64,000 nucleotides of DNA from OLB11 sp041392835. Its GTDB lineage: Bacteria; Bacteroidota; Bacteroidia; Chitinophagales; Chitinophagaceae. The stretch spans positions 372,001-436,000 of the forward strand of contig JAWKLF010000001.1 of assembly GCA_041392835.1 (NCBI GenBank). The letters are read 5' to 3'. The notes under the pieces were generated by a model. It searched no databases. It saw only the letters and a program-made list of their open reading frames with translations, and was not told the DNA's origin. Both the position numbers and the translations under genes were made by a program. Positions 1 through 7,994 of the stretch are shown here, in pieces (within the stretch, counting starts at the first letter, position 1; each line of letters opens with the position of its first letter).

Positions 1-1
1 T

Positions 2-316
2 GTAGAAGAGCTTTTTTTCCCAAATGACAAAGAATCACTTAAACTTCCGTTTCAAAGTGATACCTTAAATCTTATTAAATTTATTCGCGATGAAGTCCAT
101 CGTTTTGGTATTACATTTCATAGAAAAAAACGCAGCAAAGGCATTATCAAAAATGAACTGACAACTATAGATGGCATAGGCGAAAAAACGGCTGAACTAC
201 TTTTAAAAAAATTTAAATCGGTATCAAAAATTCGATTAGCATCTCAGCAAGAGCTTATAGACATTATAGGAAAAAGTAAAACAGATATACTTATAAGAGG
301 ATTAGGACTCGTATAA
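2..316 (+). CDS. uvrC: UvrC, excinuclease ABC subunit C (C-terminal fragment)
   Basis: This is the last 104 codons of a gene that begins left of the window. UvrC makes the dual incision in nucleotide excision repair together with UvrA and UvrB. The visible part is the end of the RNase H-like nuclease domain (residues reading FIRDEVHRFGITFHRKKR) followed by the tandem helix-hairpin-helix domain (IDGIGEKTAELLLKKF and ELIDIIGKSK). The reading frame is open from base 2 and ends at TAA 314-316. Its 3' end overlaps the convergent epimerase gene by 15 bp. The family match is clear although only the tail is present. Confidence 0.88.
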   Translation, partial: VEELFFPNDKESLKLPFQSDTLNLIKFIRDEVHRFGITFHRKKRSKGIIKNELTTIDGIGEKTAELLLKKFKSVSKIRLASQQELIDIIGKSKTDILIRGLGLV

Positions 317-1267
317 AGATTTATTTTCTTTATACCACGCAAACGTTTTTTCAAGTCCTTCTTTAACACTTACCAATGGTTCATAATTCAATAATTCTTT
401 GGCTTTATTAATATTGGCTAAACTATGAGGTATGTCGCCTTTTCGAAATGGTCCAAAAATGGGTTCTAAAGAAGAACCTGCAATATTTTTAATATAATTA
501 AAAAGCGTTAGTAAATCTGTGCTCTCACCAAAAGCTACATTATAAACTTGATTCAGTGCATTTTCATTTTCAGTAAACAAGGCTTTCATATTCATATCTA
601 CTACATTGTCTACATAGGTAAAATCTCTACTATAACTACCATCGCCATTAATGGTAGGGGCCGAATTATTAATTACTGCATCCATAAATAAAGGTATAAC
701 TGCAGCATAAGCACCCTTTGGACTCTGATGAGGACCAAACACATTAAAATAACGTAGGCCTATAAATTTCATACCATAGGTTTTTGAAAACACATCAGCA
801 TAGAGCTCCATTACATATTTTGTAACCGCATAGGGTGATAAGGGTCTTCCTATAGTATCCTCTACTTTAGGCATCACCTCGCTATCGCCATAAGTAGATG
901 ATGAAGCAGCATATACAATACGCTTTACACCTTCGTTTTTGGCTGCAGTAAATATATTCAAAGTGCCAGTAATGTTAGCCTCATTGGTAGCCAAAGGATT
1001 GTCTATACTACGAGGCACGGAGCCTATAGCCGCTTGATGACTAACTAAATCAATGTCCTTCATACATTGTTGGCAAGTATAATAATCGGTAATATCTCCT
1101 TCTACAAATTCTACCTTATCATTTGATAAAAAAGCCAATAAATTATGCTTGTATCCTGTTATAAAATTATCAATAACACGGATTTTATTAACACGGCTAT
1201 CGCCTATAAAAGCCTTGAGTAAATTTGTTCCAATAAATCCGGCACCGCCGGTTAATAAAATATTCAT
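302..1267 (-). CDS. NAD-dependent epimerase/dehydratase (UDP-GlcNAc/UDP-glucose 4-epimerase-like)
   Basis: A 321-residue extended short-chain dehydrogenase. The N-terminal Rossmann motif is GGAGFIG (7-13), the catalytic Tyr-Lys pair is Y146-x3-K150, and the Ser/Thr of the triad lies in SSSTYG (122-127). The overall pattern (QAAIGSVPRS, RYFNVFGPHQ) resembles WbpP/Gne-type UDP-N-acetylhexosamine 4-epimerases that feed surface polysaccharide synthesis; the exact sugar cannot be told. The frame is open 26 codons further upstream, but that extension spans a consensus promoter box (1285-1292). I therefore place the start at the ATG at 1265-1267, directly before the glycine-rich loop. It is convergent with uvrC. 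Confidence 0.87.
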   Translation of the reverse strand: MNILLTGGAGFIGTNLLKAFIGDSRVNKIRVIDNFITGYKHNLLAFLSNDKVEFVEGDITDYYTCQQCMKDIDLVSHQAAIGSVPRSIDNPLATNEANITGTLNIFTAAKNEGVKRIVYAASSSTYGDSEVMPKVEDTIGRPLSPYAVTKYVMELYADVFSKTYGMKFIGLRYFNVFGPHQSPKGAYAAVIPLFMDAVINNSAPTINGDGSYSRDFTYVDNVVDMNMKALFTENENALNQVYNVAFGESTDLLTLFNYIKNIAGSSLEPIFGPFRKGDIPHSLANINKAKELLNYEPLVSVKEGLEKTFAWYKENKSLYES

Positions 1268-1284
1268 GGTATAAAAAAGATACG

Positions 1285-1292
1285 CAAAAGTA
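1285..1292 (-). promoter_or_regulatory. -7 promoter element TACTTTTG
   Basis: An exact match to the Bacteroidota sigma-A -7 consensus TAnnTTTG on the minus strand, 17 nt upstream of the epimerase ATG at 1267. It argues against the longer upstream start for that gene. No convincing -33 element was identified. Confidence 0.6.
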
Positions 1293-1460
1293 CATTTTAT
1301 TTCTACTATTTTGTTGTTTTTAGACGAATAAAGCTTGTACAGCATTCAATTTGTATTAGTTATCGTTGTAGTGTAGAAAGTTGATGTATAGTTATATCGT
1401 AGTCCTTGTTTAAAGCTTGCATGCTTTACAATCTTATTTTCACATATAGTATTAGCATAT

Positions 1461-1468
1461 TATATTTG
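1461..1468 (+). promoter_or_regulatory. -7 promoter element TATATTTG
   Basis: An exact TAnnTTTG match, 11 nt before the ATG of the MBOAT gene at 1480. It would drive the two-gene MBOAT/SGNH operon with a very short leader. Confidence 0.6.
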
Positions 1469-1479
1469 ACGCATATACC

Positions 1480-2886
1480 ATGGTTTTCAATTCATTGCAT
1501 TTTATTTTATTTTTTATACTTACTACGGTATTGTTTTATTTGCTACCTCACAAATTCCGCTGGGCCTTTTTATTAGCAATTAGTTGTTATTTCTATATGG
1601 TATTTAAACCCATCTATATTTTAATATTAGCGGGTACTATAGTGATAGATTATTTTGCTGGTTTGCTTTTAGAAAAAACTGAAGATAAAAAAATAAAAAA
1701 ACGCTATCTCATAGCAAGCTTAGTAACTAATATTGGAGTACTAGCAGTGTTTAAATATTACAATTTTATCAATGACAATCTGAGTGTGCTACTAGGTAGT
1801 TTACATATTCAAAATCAGTTACCTATGTTGTCTATTTTATTGCCAATAGGGTTGTCTTTTCATACGTTTCAAGCTATGAGCTATACTATAGAAGTATACA
1901 GAGGTCATCAAAAAGCAGAGAAACATTTTGGTATTTATGCACTTTATGTTATGTATTATCCTCAGTTGGTAGCAGGCCCTATAGAGCGTCCTCAAAATGT
2001 ATTGCATCAATTTAAGCAAGTTGTTTTTTTTGATTACGATAGAATTGTTTTAGGGTTAAAATGGATGTTGTGGGGCTTATTCATGAAAGTTGCAATTGCC
2101 GACCGATTATCTATATATGTAGACAAAGTGTATAGTGCGCCTGAGCATCATAGTGCTATTTCAAGCTTAGTAGCTACTCTTTTTTTTACCTTTCAAATTT
2201 ATTGTGACTTTGCTGGTTATTCGCTGATAGCGATTGGATGCGCTCAAGTATTAGGCACTAAGCTCATGACAAATTTTAAACGCCCTTATTTTTCATTATC
2301 CATTCGAGAGTTTTGGTCTCGTTGGCATATATCGCTTTCTACTTGGTTTCGCGATTATTTATATATTCCTCTTGGTGGCAATCGGGTGTCTATGCCTCGC
2401 AATATGTTCAATTTATTTTTTGTTTTTCTAGTGAGTGGCTTATGGCATGGCGCTAGTTGGAATTTTATTATTTGGGGTGCTTTACATGGTTTATATCTCA
2501 TGTTTGAAATAGGTTTAAATTTTTTATTTCCCTCTATTCGTTTACCCAAGTTGTTGCGTTGGCTGCTCAATTTCGTTCTAGTTTCATTAGCTTGGGTGTT
2601 TTTTAGAGCCGATAGTTTTTCCAAAGCAATTACAATACTATACAATATTTTATCGTTGAAAAAAGGAGGACTATACATTGGCAATCCGGCTTATTTGGCC
2701 TATGGTTTTGCTTTTATTATTTTTCTTGTGCTTGCCGAATGGAATACCGAAAAATGGAATAACAAATATTCATTAATCTATCACAAACGCACGGTTTGGC
2801 GTTGGTGTGGCTATTTATCTTTATTGCTTATACTTTTATTAGTTGGCGTTTTTAATGGTGGGCAATTTATCTATTTTCAATTTTAG
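1480..2886 (+). CDS. MBOAT family O-acyltransferase (AlgI/DltB/PatA-like)
   Basis: A 468-residue polytopic inner-membrane protein with many hydrophobic segments. It carries the MBOAT signature: the FWSRWHISLSTWFRDYLYIP block around H283 and the SGLWHGASWNF block with the catalytic-type H323. Such proteins move acyl groups across the membrane and onto extracytoplasmic polymers (alginate, peptidoglycan or teichoic acids in characterised members). The acceptor here is unknown. The next gene, an SGNH-like protein only 2 bp downstream, is the usual partner that completes transfer in the periplasm. Length and motif order are normal for the AlgI branch. Confidence 0.9.
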   Translation: MVFNSLHFILFFILTTVLFYLLPHKFRWAFLLAISCYFYMVFKPIYILILAGTIVIDYFAGLLLEKTEDKKIKKRYLIASLVTNIGVLAVFKYYNFINDNLSVLLGSLHIQNQLPMLSILLPIGLSFHTFQAMSYTIEVYRGHQKAEKHFGIYALYVMYYPQLVAGPIERPQNVLHQFKQVVFFDYDRIVLGLKWMLWGLFMKVAIADRLSIYVDKVYSAPEHHSAISSLVATLFFTFQIYCDFAGYSLIAIGCAQVLGTKLMTNFKRPYFSLSIREFWSRWHISLSTWFRDYLYIPLGGNRVSMPRNMFNLFFVFLVSGLWHGASWNFIIWGALHGLYLMFEIGLNFLFPSIRLPKLLRWLLNFVLVSLAWVFFRADSFSKAITILYNILSLKKGGLYIGNPAYLAYGFAFIIFLVLAEWNTEKWNNKYSLIYHKRTVWRWCGYLSLLLILLLVGVFNGGQFIYFQF

Positions 2887-2888
2887 CT

Positions 2889-3821
2889 ATGAAAACGTTT
2901 ATTATTAAGTCTATACTATTGCTTTTTTCTTTGTTTGTATTAGATAGAGTGGTTGCTTTTGTATTGGAAAAATTCTTTTATAAACAATATCATGGCGATG
3001 ATTATGTCTCTATTCAATTATTTGATAGTACACAAGCTGATATATTAATTTTAGGTTCTTCGAGAGCTTCACATCATTATATACCAGATACTATAACAAA
3101 ATATACCTCGCATAGCGTGTATAATGGTGGTAGAGATAATATGGGTATTCATTATATTTATTCGGCATTAAACATTGTTTCAAAACGATATAAACCACAA
3201 TACGTCATACTCGATTTAATACCACATGCTTTTTTAAAAGGCAATCAAGATCAAGAACATTATTTTGCAACACAAATAGCTACTCTTTTACCCTTTGCTC
3301 AAAAACATTCAAGCATATATGAAGATGTAAAAAAATTAAATCCAAGAGAATATTATATCTCAAAACTAAGCAAGGCTTATGCATACAATGGCTTATTGGG
3401 CACTATAGCGCAAAATGCGTTTACTCATTTTGGACATACACAAGAAAAAGGTTATGAACCTTTGTCGGGTTCTATAGATAGCGCAACTTATACTAAGGCT
3501 ATTTTTCCTTACCCGGCCACTGATATAAGTATAGATAGTACTGCATTTCAATATTTAGAAAAATGTATAGCACTTTGTTTAAAAAACAATATGAAGCCTA
3601 TTCTTTGTTTTTCGCCTAATTATTTTCCATCGCCATCGTACGCTGCATTAATGCAACATTTTGAGACTATAGTACAAAAGCATCACATTGCACTTTTTGA
3701 TTTTTCGCACAACGAACAATTTACGCTTCATCCATTATGGTTTTATGATGAGTTGCACCTCAACCATGCGGGGGCTTCTGTATATTCAAAAATCTTAATA
3801 GACAGAAACGTATTTCCATAA
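2889..3821 (+). CDS. SGNH-hydrolase-like membrane-anchored protein, MBOAT partner
   Basis: A 310-residue protein with one N-terminal hydrophobic segment (about 5-28) and a periplasmic body. GSSR (56-59) after a hydrophobic strand looks like the nucleophile block of SGNH/GDSL enzymes. The C-terminal FYDELHLNHAG supplies D287 and H290 in the usual DxxH arrangement. It starts 2 bp after the MBOAT stop, so the two are almost certainly cotranscribed and probably translationally coupled. By analogy with PatA/PatB and AlgI/AlgJ-type pairs it would be the soluble acetyltransferase or esterase partner. No specific substrate can be inferred. Confidence 0.75.
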   Translation: MKTFIIKSILLLFSLFVLDRVVAFVLEKFFYKQYHGDDYVSIQLFDSTQADILILGSSRASHHYIPDTITKYTSHSVYNGGRDNMGIHYIYSALNIVSKRYKPQYVILDLIPHAFLKGNQDQEHYFATQIATLLPFAQKHSSIYEDVKKLNPREYYISKLSKAYAYNGLLGTIAQNAFTHFGHTQEKGYEPLSGSIDSATYTKAIFPYPATDISIDSTAFQYLEKCIALCLKNNMKPILCFSPNYFPSPSYAALMQHFETIVQKHHIALFDFSHNEQFTLHPLWFYDELHLNHAGASVYSKILIDRNVFP

Positions 3822-3835
3822 TAAAACAATGAATT

Positions 3836-5701
3836 TTATTCTATCAAAATTTTCTTTTTCATAATCATTTGATCTTTACCTCTAAGTACAAAATAGTACA
3901 CACCTCGTGGTAAGCTTTCTGTTGAAAAAGAAAATTCATGTTCCCCTTTTTTTACATTTTGATTCAAAAGATTTCCAATTTTTCTGCCTGACACATCAAA
4001 TAATAAAAATGAAACTTGTTCATCCTTGTTTACAACAAAGGCTACCGTAAATCTTTTTTGTGTAACAGGATTGGGGTATATAGTATTTTGAGCTACCGGT
4101 AATGGCGTGGCTATAGAATCCAAATTTTCAACCATCGCTAGCCATGTAGCCATAGAATATGACTTGCCATAGGAACCAGTTAGCACCGCTTTGTGCGGAT
4201 TATTATATACTCTCTGAATATTTGTATAGTCGCCCCAACGCTCAGTAGTACTGGCCAGTTTATTGATATACGTTTGCCCTTCTACTATAGGTATTATATC
4301 CGAAAACTGTCTTTTTTCGTTTTGATACAACATACTTGTGCCTGGAAAACTATCGGTAATACAATGCGAAAATGTATATAATACTTTGTGGTCAATTTTA
4401 TTTTTGCCTACATATGTCATTGAAGGGTATCCATATTCTCTTGTTGCAGTAGAAAAAATATTGGCTTTGACTTGAGGCGAGGACGAATTTATATTTTCTA
4501 TAGTGCCTATATACACGGCCGCGTTCATAAACTCTGTGTTTACTGAATTGGCACCAAAGTGAAGTTGATTATTTTCATATATAGCAGCCAGAACACGTCC
4601 ATCATTCGTCATTAAAAAATTATTATTTTGGCCAATCTTACGTTGTCTTGCATTGGGTGGAAATCCATATTTTATTGGTGATGTTAAGATGCTTTGTTTT
4701 AGCTCAGCCATACCAGATTCATAAGAGTCTGTCAATTCCATAACGAATATAGAATCGTTTTCAATATCAACATTTCTTAGGGTTAAAAAATACATATTAT
4801 TGCCAAAAGGCAATTCTTGATATTTGGCAGGGCAAATATTTCTGTTGTATATATCGCCATGTTTAATATCCGACCATAAATTATATTTTAGTGTAGTGCC
4901 ATCGTAGCCTGTTGATTTGTCCATTTGCCAAATGACGGATTGTTTAAAACCTATAGTCCAACTTACGTTGTCTTTTACTTGGTTCATGGTCAATATTAAA
5001 TCTTTATCTGTCAATGCTATTATCGGGTAATCGCTCCATGTAGAATCATTAAAAGAGTTGCCATTAAGTGTATAAAAATTCCAAGCACTACTGGGGTCTT
5101 TGCTTTGCGAAAATCCAACTATGATAGTACTTTCTGTGCTCAAACTTCCCGAAAAACACACAAATACAAATCTGTCTTCTTGTGGATCGTATAATACTCT
5201 TGGGTCCGAAATCCAAGTGAAACTCCCTAAGCTACTTACAAATGCAGTAAGCGATGTATTGTTCAATAATTTTCCAGTATCATTGTAGATATACATATTG
5301 GAATTTACTACACTAACTATAATTCCATCATTCGAAATGGCTACATCATTATCGCTGGGAACACTATTAGCTACATTGCCTTGAAAACCTTTTACCTGAA
5401 AAGGATTAGACGCTTCGCCACGATATTTTTTTTCAAATTGATTCGTACGATTTTTTTCAAATTCTGCTCTTTTTGTATTCAATAATTCTTTTTTTAGACC
5501 ATAGGCTGCACTTGGTACAGGCTGCTGATCTAAATAAATTAAAGAGGGAAAATAATCAATTCTACTTTCGTCGTGGAGCAAAATTGTTTTTTTTAGCGGT
5601 GCTTCGCCACTAATTTTTTGAGCTTGGCTCCATACATTATTTGCTAAAAAAAGTATGCTAAGCATACTGAAAGCTTTTACGAAATGGTTAGTTTGTAACA
5701 T
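3836..5701 (-). CDS. Secreted protein with T9SS type A sorting domain
   Basis: A 621-residue protein with an N-terminal signal peptide (hydrophobic SMLSILFLANNVWS ending near residue 25). The large central region (about 110-520) has recurring aromatic and Gly/Asp-rich strands typical of a beta-propeller-like exoprotein, and I cannot assign an enzymatic function. The last about 80 residues form a Por secretion system C-terminal domain: IYPNPVTQKRF, then LFDVSGRKIG, then LPRGVYYFVL, ending in a basic KKKILIE tail. This domain directs export through the type IX system and attachment to the cell surface. It is convergent with the SGNH gene, with a 14-bp gap. Confidence 0.8.
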   Translation of the reverse strand: MLQTNHFVKAFSMLSILFLANNVWSQAQKISGEAPLKKTILLHDESRIDYFPSLIYLDQQPVPSAAYGLKKELLNTKRAEFEKNRTNQFEKKYRGEASNPFQVKGFQGNVANSVPSDNDVAISNDGIIVSVVNSNMYIYNDTGKLLNNTSLTAFVSSLGSFTWISDPRVLYDPQEDRFVFVCFSGSLSTESTIIVGFSQSKDPSSAWNFYTLNGNSFNDSTWSDYPIIALTDKDLILTMNQVKDNVSWTIGFKQSVIWQMDKSTGYDGTTLKYNLWSDIKHGDIYNRNICPAKYQELPFGNNMYFLTLRNVDIENDSIFVMELTDSYESGMAELKQSILTSPIKYGFPPNARQRKIGQNNNFLMTNDGRVLAAIYENNQLHFGANSVNTEFMNAAVYIGTIENINSSSPQVKANIFSTATREYGYPSMTYVGKNKIDHKVLYTFSHCITDSFPGTSMLYQNEKRQFSDIIPIVEGQTYINKLASTTERWGDYTNIQRVYNNPHKAVLTGSYGKSYSMATWLAMVENLDSIATPLPVAQNTIYPNPVTQKRFTVAFVVNKDEQVSFLLFDVSGRKIGNLLNQNVKKGEHEFSFSTESLPRGVYYFVLRGKDQMIMKKKILIE

Positions 5702-5765
5702 GTTTTGAACTGTTTAATATTCGATGGATAGAAAAACTAATGTACTATTTTTTTTTAAACTTACA

Positions 5766-6374
5766 TCATAAAACATTTCCATAAAAAAAAGGATTCTTTA
5801 TTATCATCTGACTCCATGCGAGCATTGCATTGACAAACATGATGTGTGAAAATGTGTTGAGCTCATCTACAAAAATATCTTTGGGCTTAGCAAGATTTTG
5901 TAATAGTATATTATCTCGTTGTATACCATACAACAAGGGCTTTTGTGGTGTAACCCATTTTTCTTGATCAAAAAATATTAAATTAGAAAAACTACTATCG
6001 GTAATCCTCCCTTCTTGTACTATGATAAGCTCGCTATTTGGCTCCAAAAGTTTTAAATGCTTATCAAAACAGTGTCTATTACTATACTTAAGGGCATAGT
6101 CTATATCATTATCTTCTACTACAACTATACTTTTTATGTCTTTGGGTGTATAGGGTGTGGTAGATATTTTATACTGTTGTATATTGTATTGCAAACGAAT
6201 TTTGTGTACACTATCTACTTGTATGCGCTCTATCTCTGTGCGAAGTTCTTGCAGATAGCTAGGTGATTGTTGCCAGACGGTTTGGCATGTTTTTTCTAAC
6301 CTATCTATATGCTTTTGAACATTGTGCACGCCATGTTCAGAATCTGCTTTTATACTTTCAAAAAAGGGGTACAT
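5766..6374 (-). CDS. pabC: Aminotransferase class IV, probable 4-amino-4-deoxychorismate lyase
   Basis: A 202-residue fold-type IV PLP protein. It would cleave 4-amino-4-deoxychorismate to p-aminobenzoate and pyruvate, the PABA branch of folate synthesis. The family blocks are visible: HIDRLEKT near the N-terminus, a central ADC-lyase-like lysine region (YALKYSNRHCFDK) and the IVQEGRITDSSFSNLIFF block. It is shorter than E. coli PabC (about 270), as small PabC proteins in this phylum often are. Its start overlaps the end of pabB by 17 bp, so the two are translationally coupled. The gene name rests mainly on the pabB/pabA context. Confidence 0.75.
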   Translation of the reverse strand: MYPFFESIKADSEHGVHNVQKHIDRLEKTCQTVWQQSPSYLQELRTEIERIQVDSVHKIRLQYNIQQYKISTTPYTPKDIKSIVVVEDNDIDYALKYSNRHCFDKHLKLLEPNSELIIVQEGRITDSSFSNLIFFDQEKWVTPQKPLLYGIQRDNILLQNLAKPKDIFVDELNTFSHIMFVNAMLAWSQMIIKNPFFYGNVL

Positions 6375-7344
6375 ATACTTTATCTATTAATTCTTGAAAT
6401 TCTTTTTGCATGTCACTTTGAGTTGTAATTCCTCCACCGCTTTTATATACATAGCCAGTATTTGTTTTTTCAATAAAGCGAATCAAAACACAACTATCCA
6501 AACTCACTCCATCGTACCAAAAAGCTACACCAGTATAAAATCCTCTTTGGTGTGTTTCTGCATCTAAGATAATTTCTACTGTTTTCTTTTTGGGAGCTCC
6601 GCTTATAGAGCCTGCTGGCAACAAAGAAAATAAAATATCGCCAAGCATGCTTTGATAATCGTTGGGCAATTTTGCTCTGATTTCAGAACTCACTTGTAGA
6701 AGTGTTTTATGTTCTGTTTTTATTTTTTCTATATATCTAAAACGCTTCACGCTTACATCATGAGCTACTATACTGAGGTCGTTACGAATTAAATCTACTA
6801 TAGTAAAATGTTCTGCAATCTCTTTTTTATCATTTAATATCATTTTTTCGGCATCAGGCAAAGCGGCATCTATAGTACCCTTCATAGGACAAGAAGTCAA
6901 GAATCCTTGCTCATCAATTTGAATAAACGTTTCAGGCGAAAAGCAAACCCACTGGTCATCAAAGAGTATTTTGTATTTGGCAGCAACAGCATTAAAAACT
7001 TCTTCTAGCGAAGCATTTAATACTATAGGAGTCGAAGCTGTTAGATTTGCTAAAAAAGAATTTCCATACATAAGCTCTTGGTGTACTTTTTGAAAAGACT
7101 TATTATATTCGTCTATATCTATGGCTTTTTTTTCAAATTGTATGGTATGAACTGGCTTTGCGCAATGCTCAAAATTTGAAAAATTAGGAAACTGAAAACG
7201 TATAACATTATTTTGTAAAGCCTTTTCTTCTACTATATGACATTCACTCAATTCAAAATTGACTAAAGCAAAAAAGGGTTTTCTTTCTTTAGCTAAGAAA
7301 TTTATTTTTTGTTTCGCTTCTTGTATGTTTTGCAGAGCTTTCAA
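6358..7344 (-). CDS. pabB: Aminodeoxychorismate synthase component I
   Basis: A 328-residue chorismate-binding enzyme, short because the N-terminal half of typical TrpE/PabB proteins is reduced. The catalytic blocks are present: SCPMKGTIDA (the PIKGT-like loop), IVDLIRNDLS, LFSLLPAGSISGAPKKKT and the C-terminal YKSGGGITTQSD. With PabA it converts chorismate and glutamine to aminodeoxychorismate. The start is a TTG at 7342-7344. No in-frame ATG lies close enough, and a consensus -7 box (7358-7365) sits 13 nt upstream. pabC follows with a 17-bp overlap and pabA is divergent. Confidence 0.85.
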   Translation of the reverse strand: MKALQNIQEAKQKINFLAKERKPFFALVNFELSECHIVEEKALQNNVIRFQFPNFSNFEHCAKPVHTIQFEKKAIDIDEYNKSFQKVHQELMYGNSFLANLTASTPIVLNASLEEVFNAVAAKYKILFDDQWVCFSPETFIQIDEQGFLTSCPMKGTIDAALPDAEKMILNDKKEIAEHFTIVDLIRNDLSIVAHDVSVKRFRYIEKIKTEHKTLLQVSSEIRAKLPNDYQSMLGDILFSLLPAGSISGAPKKKTVEIILDAETHQRGFYTGVAFWYDGVSLDSCVLIRFIEKTNTGYVYKSGGGITTQSDMQKEFQELIDKVYVPLF

Positions 7345-7357
7345 TGTTATTTTGTGT

Positions 7358-7365
7358 CAAAAATA
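7358..7365 (-). promoter_or_regulatory. -7 promoter element TATTTTTG for pabB-pabC
   Basis: An exact TAnnTTTG match on the minus strand, 13 nt before the TTG start of pabB. It lies inside the reading frame of pabA if that gene were started at its upstream ATG (7344), which favours the later pabA start. Confidence 0.5.
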
Positions 7366-7370
7366 AGGTA

Positions 7371-7943
7371 TTGAATATTTTACTCATTGATAATTATGAT
7401 TCGTATACATACAATATTGTGCATATGCTACATAGGCATACGTCTATTCGAGTACATATTTATAAAAACGATCAAATACCTTTTGCTAATTTAAACCAGT
7501 TTCAAAAAATTATTATATCGCCCGGACCCGCACTACCCAAAGACTCTGGCGAACTCTTAAGGCTTATTGCTACTACTCATAAAACACATAGTATGCTTGG
7601 CATTTGTCTTGGACATCAGGCTATTGCCGAGGTATTTGGTTCCCAGTTATTTCGCTTGGCATCACCCTATCATGGCTTTCAAACTCATATTCGTAGCACT
7701 CAATCGCATAGTTTGTTTAATAACATAGCTATGCCCATGCAAGTAGGGCTCTATCATTCTTGGGCTGTAGAAAAAGAAAGTTTAACCCAAGATTTAATAG
7801 CCACTTCCTTTTCAGACGAGGGTCTCCTTATGAGTTTTAAACATCAGCACTTAGATATACATGGTGTGCAGTTTCATCCTGAAAGTTATATGACCCCTCA
7901 AGGGCACGAGCTCATCAATCAATTTTTGTTTCCAAACAATTAA
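7371..7943 (+). CDS. pabA: Aminodeoxychorismate/anthranilate synthase glutamine amidotransferase component II
   Basis: A class I glutamine amidotransferase of about 190 residues. The family N-terminus NILLIDNYDSYTYN is followed by the oxyanion block SPGPALP, the nucleophile elbow GICLGHQ (Cys) and the C-terminal His-Glu pair in GVQFHPES. It supplies ammonia to PabB. The frame is open from ATG 7344, but that adds nine residues not expected in the family and would contain the pabB promoter. The TTG at 7371 gives a normal N-terminus, and a near-consensus box (TTATTTTG, 7347-7354) lies 16 nt before it. It may also serve TrpE if no dedicated TrpG exists. Confidence 0.82.
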   Translation: MNILLIDNYDSYTYNIVHMLHRHTSIRVHIYKNDQIPFANLNQFQKIIISPGPALPKDSGELLRLIATTHKTHSMLGICLGHQAIAEVFGSQLFRLASPYHGFQTHIRSTQSHSLFNNIAMPMQVGLYHSWAVEKESLTQDLIATSFSDEGLLMSFKHQHLDIHGVQFHPESYMTPQGHELINQFLFPNN

Positions 7944-7973
7944 AATAAGGACATAGCTGTTCATGCTAATTCT

Positions 7974-7981
7974 TAAATTTG
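7974..7981 (+). promoter_or_regulatory. -7 promoter element TAAATTTG
   Basis: An exact TAnnTTTG match, 13 nt before the mutL ATG at 7995. Confidence 0.55.
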
Positions 7982-7994
7982 TTATCTTCGCACA

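Noticed and set aside
1241..1345. Longer N-terminus for the epimerase
   Set aside because: The extension crosses a consensus promoter box and adds residues before the Rossmann motif that the family does not have.
2355..2684. 109-codon frame opposite the MBOAT gene
   Set aside because: It lies wholly inside a well-supported gene on the other strand and has no protein-like features.
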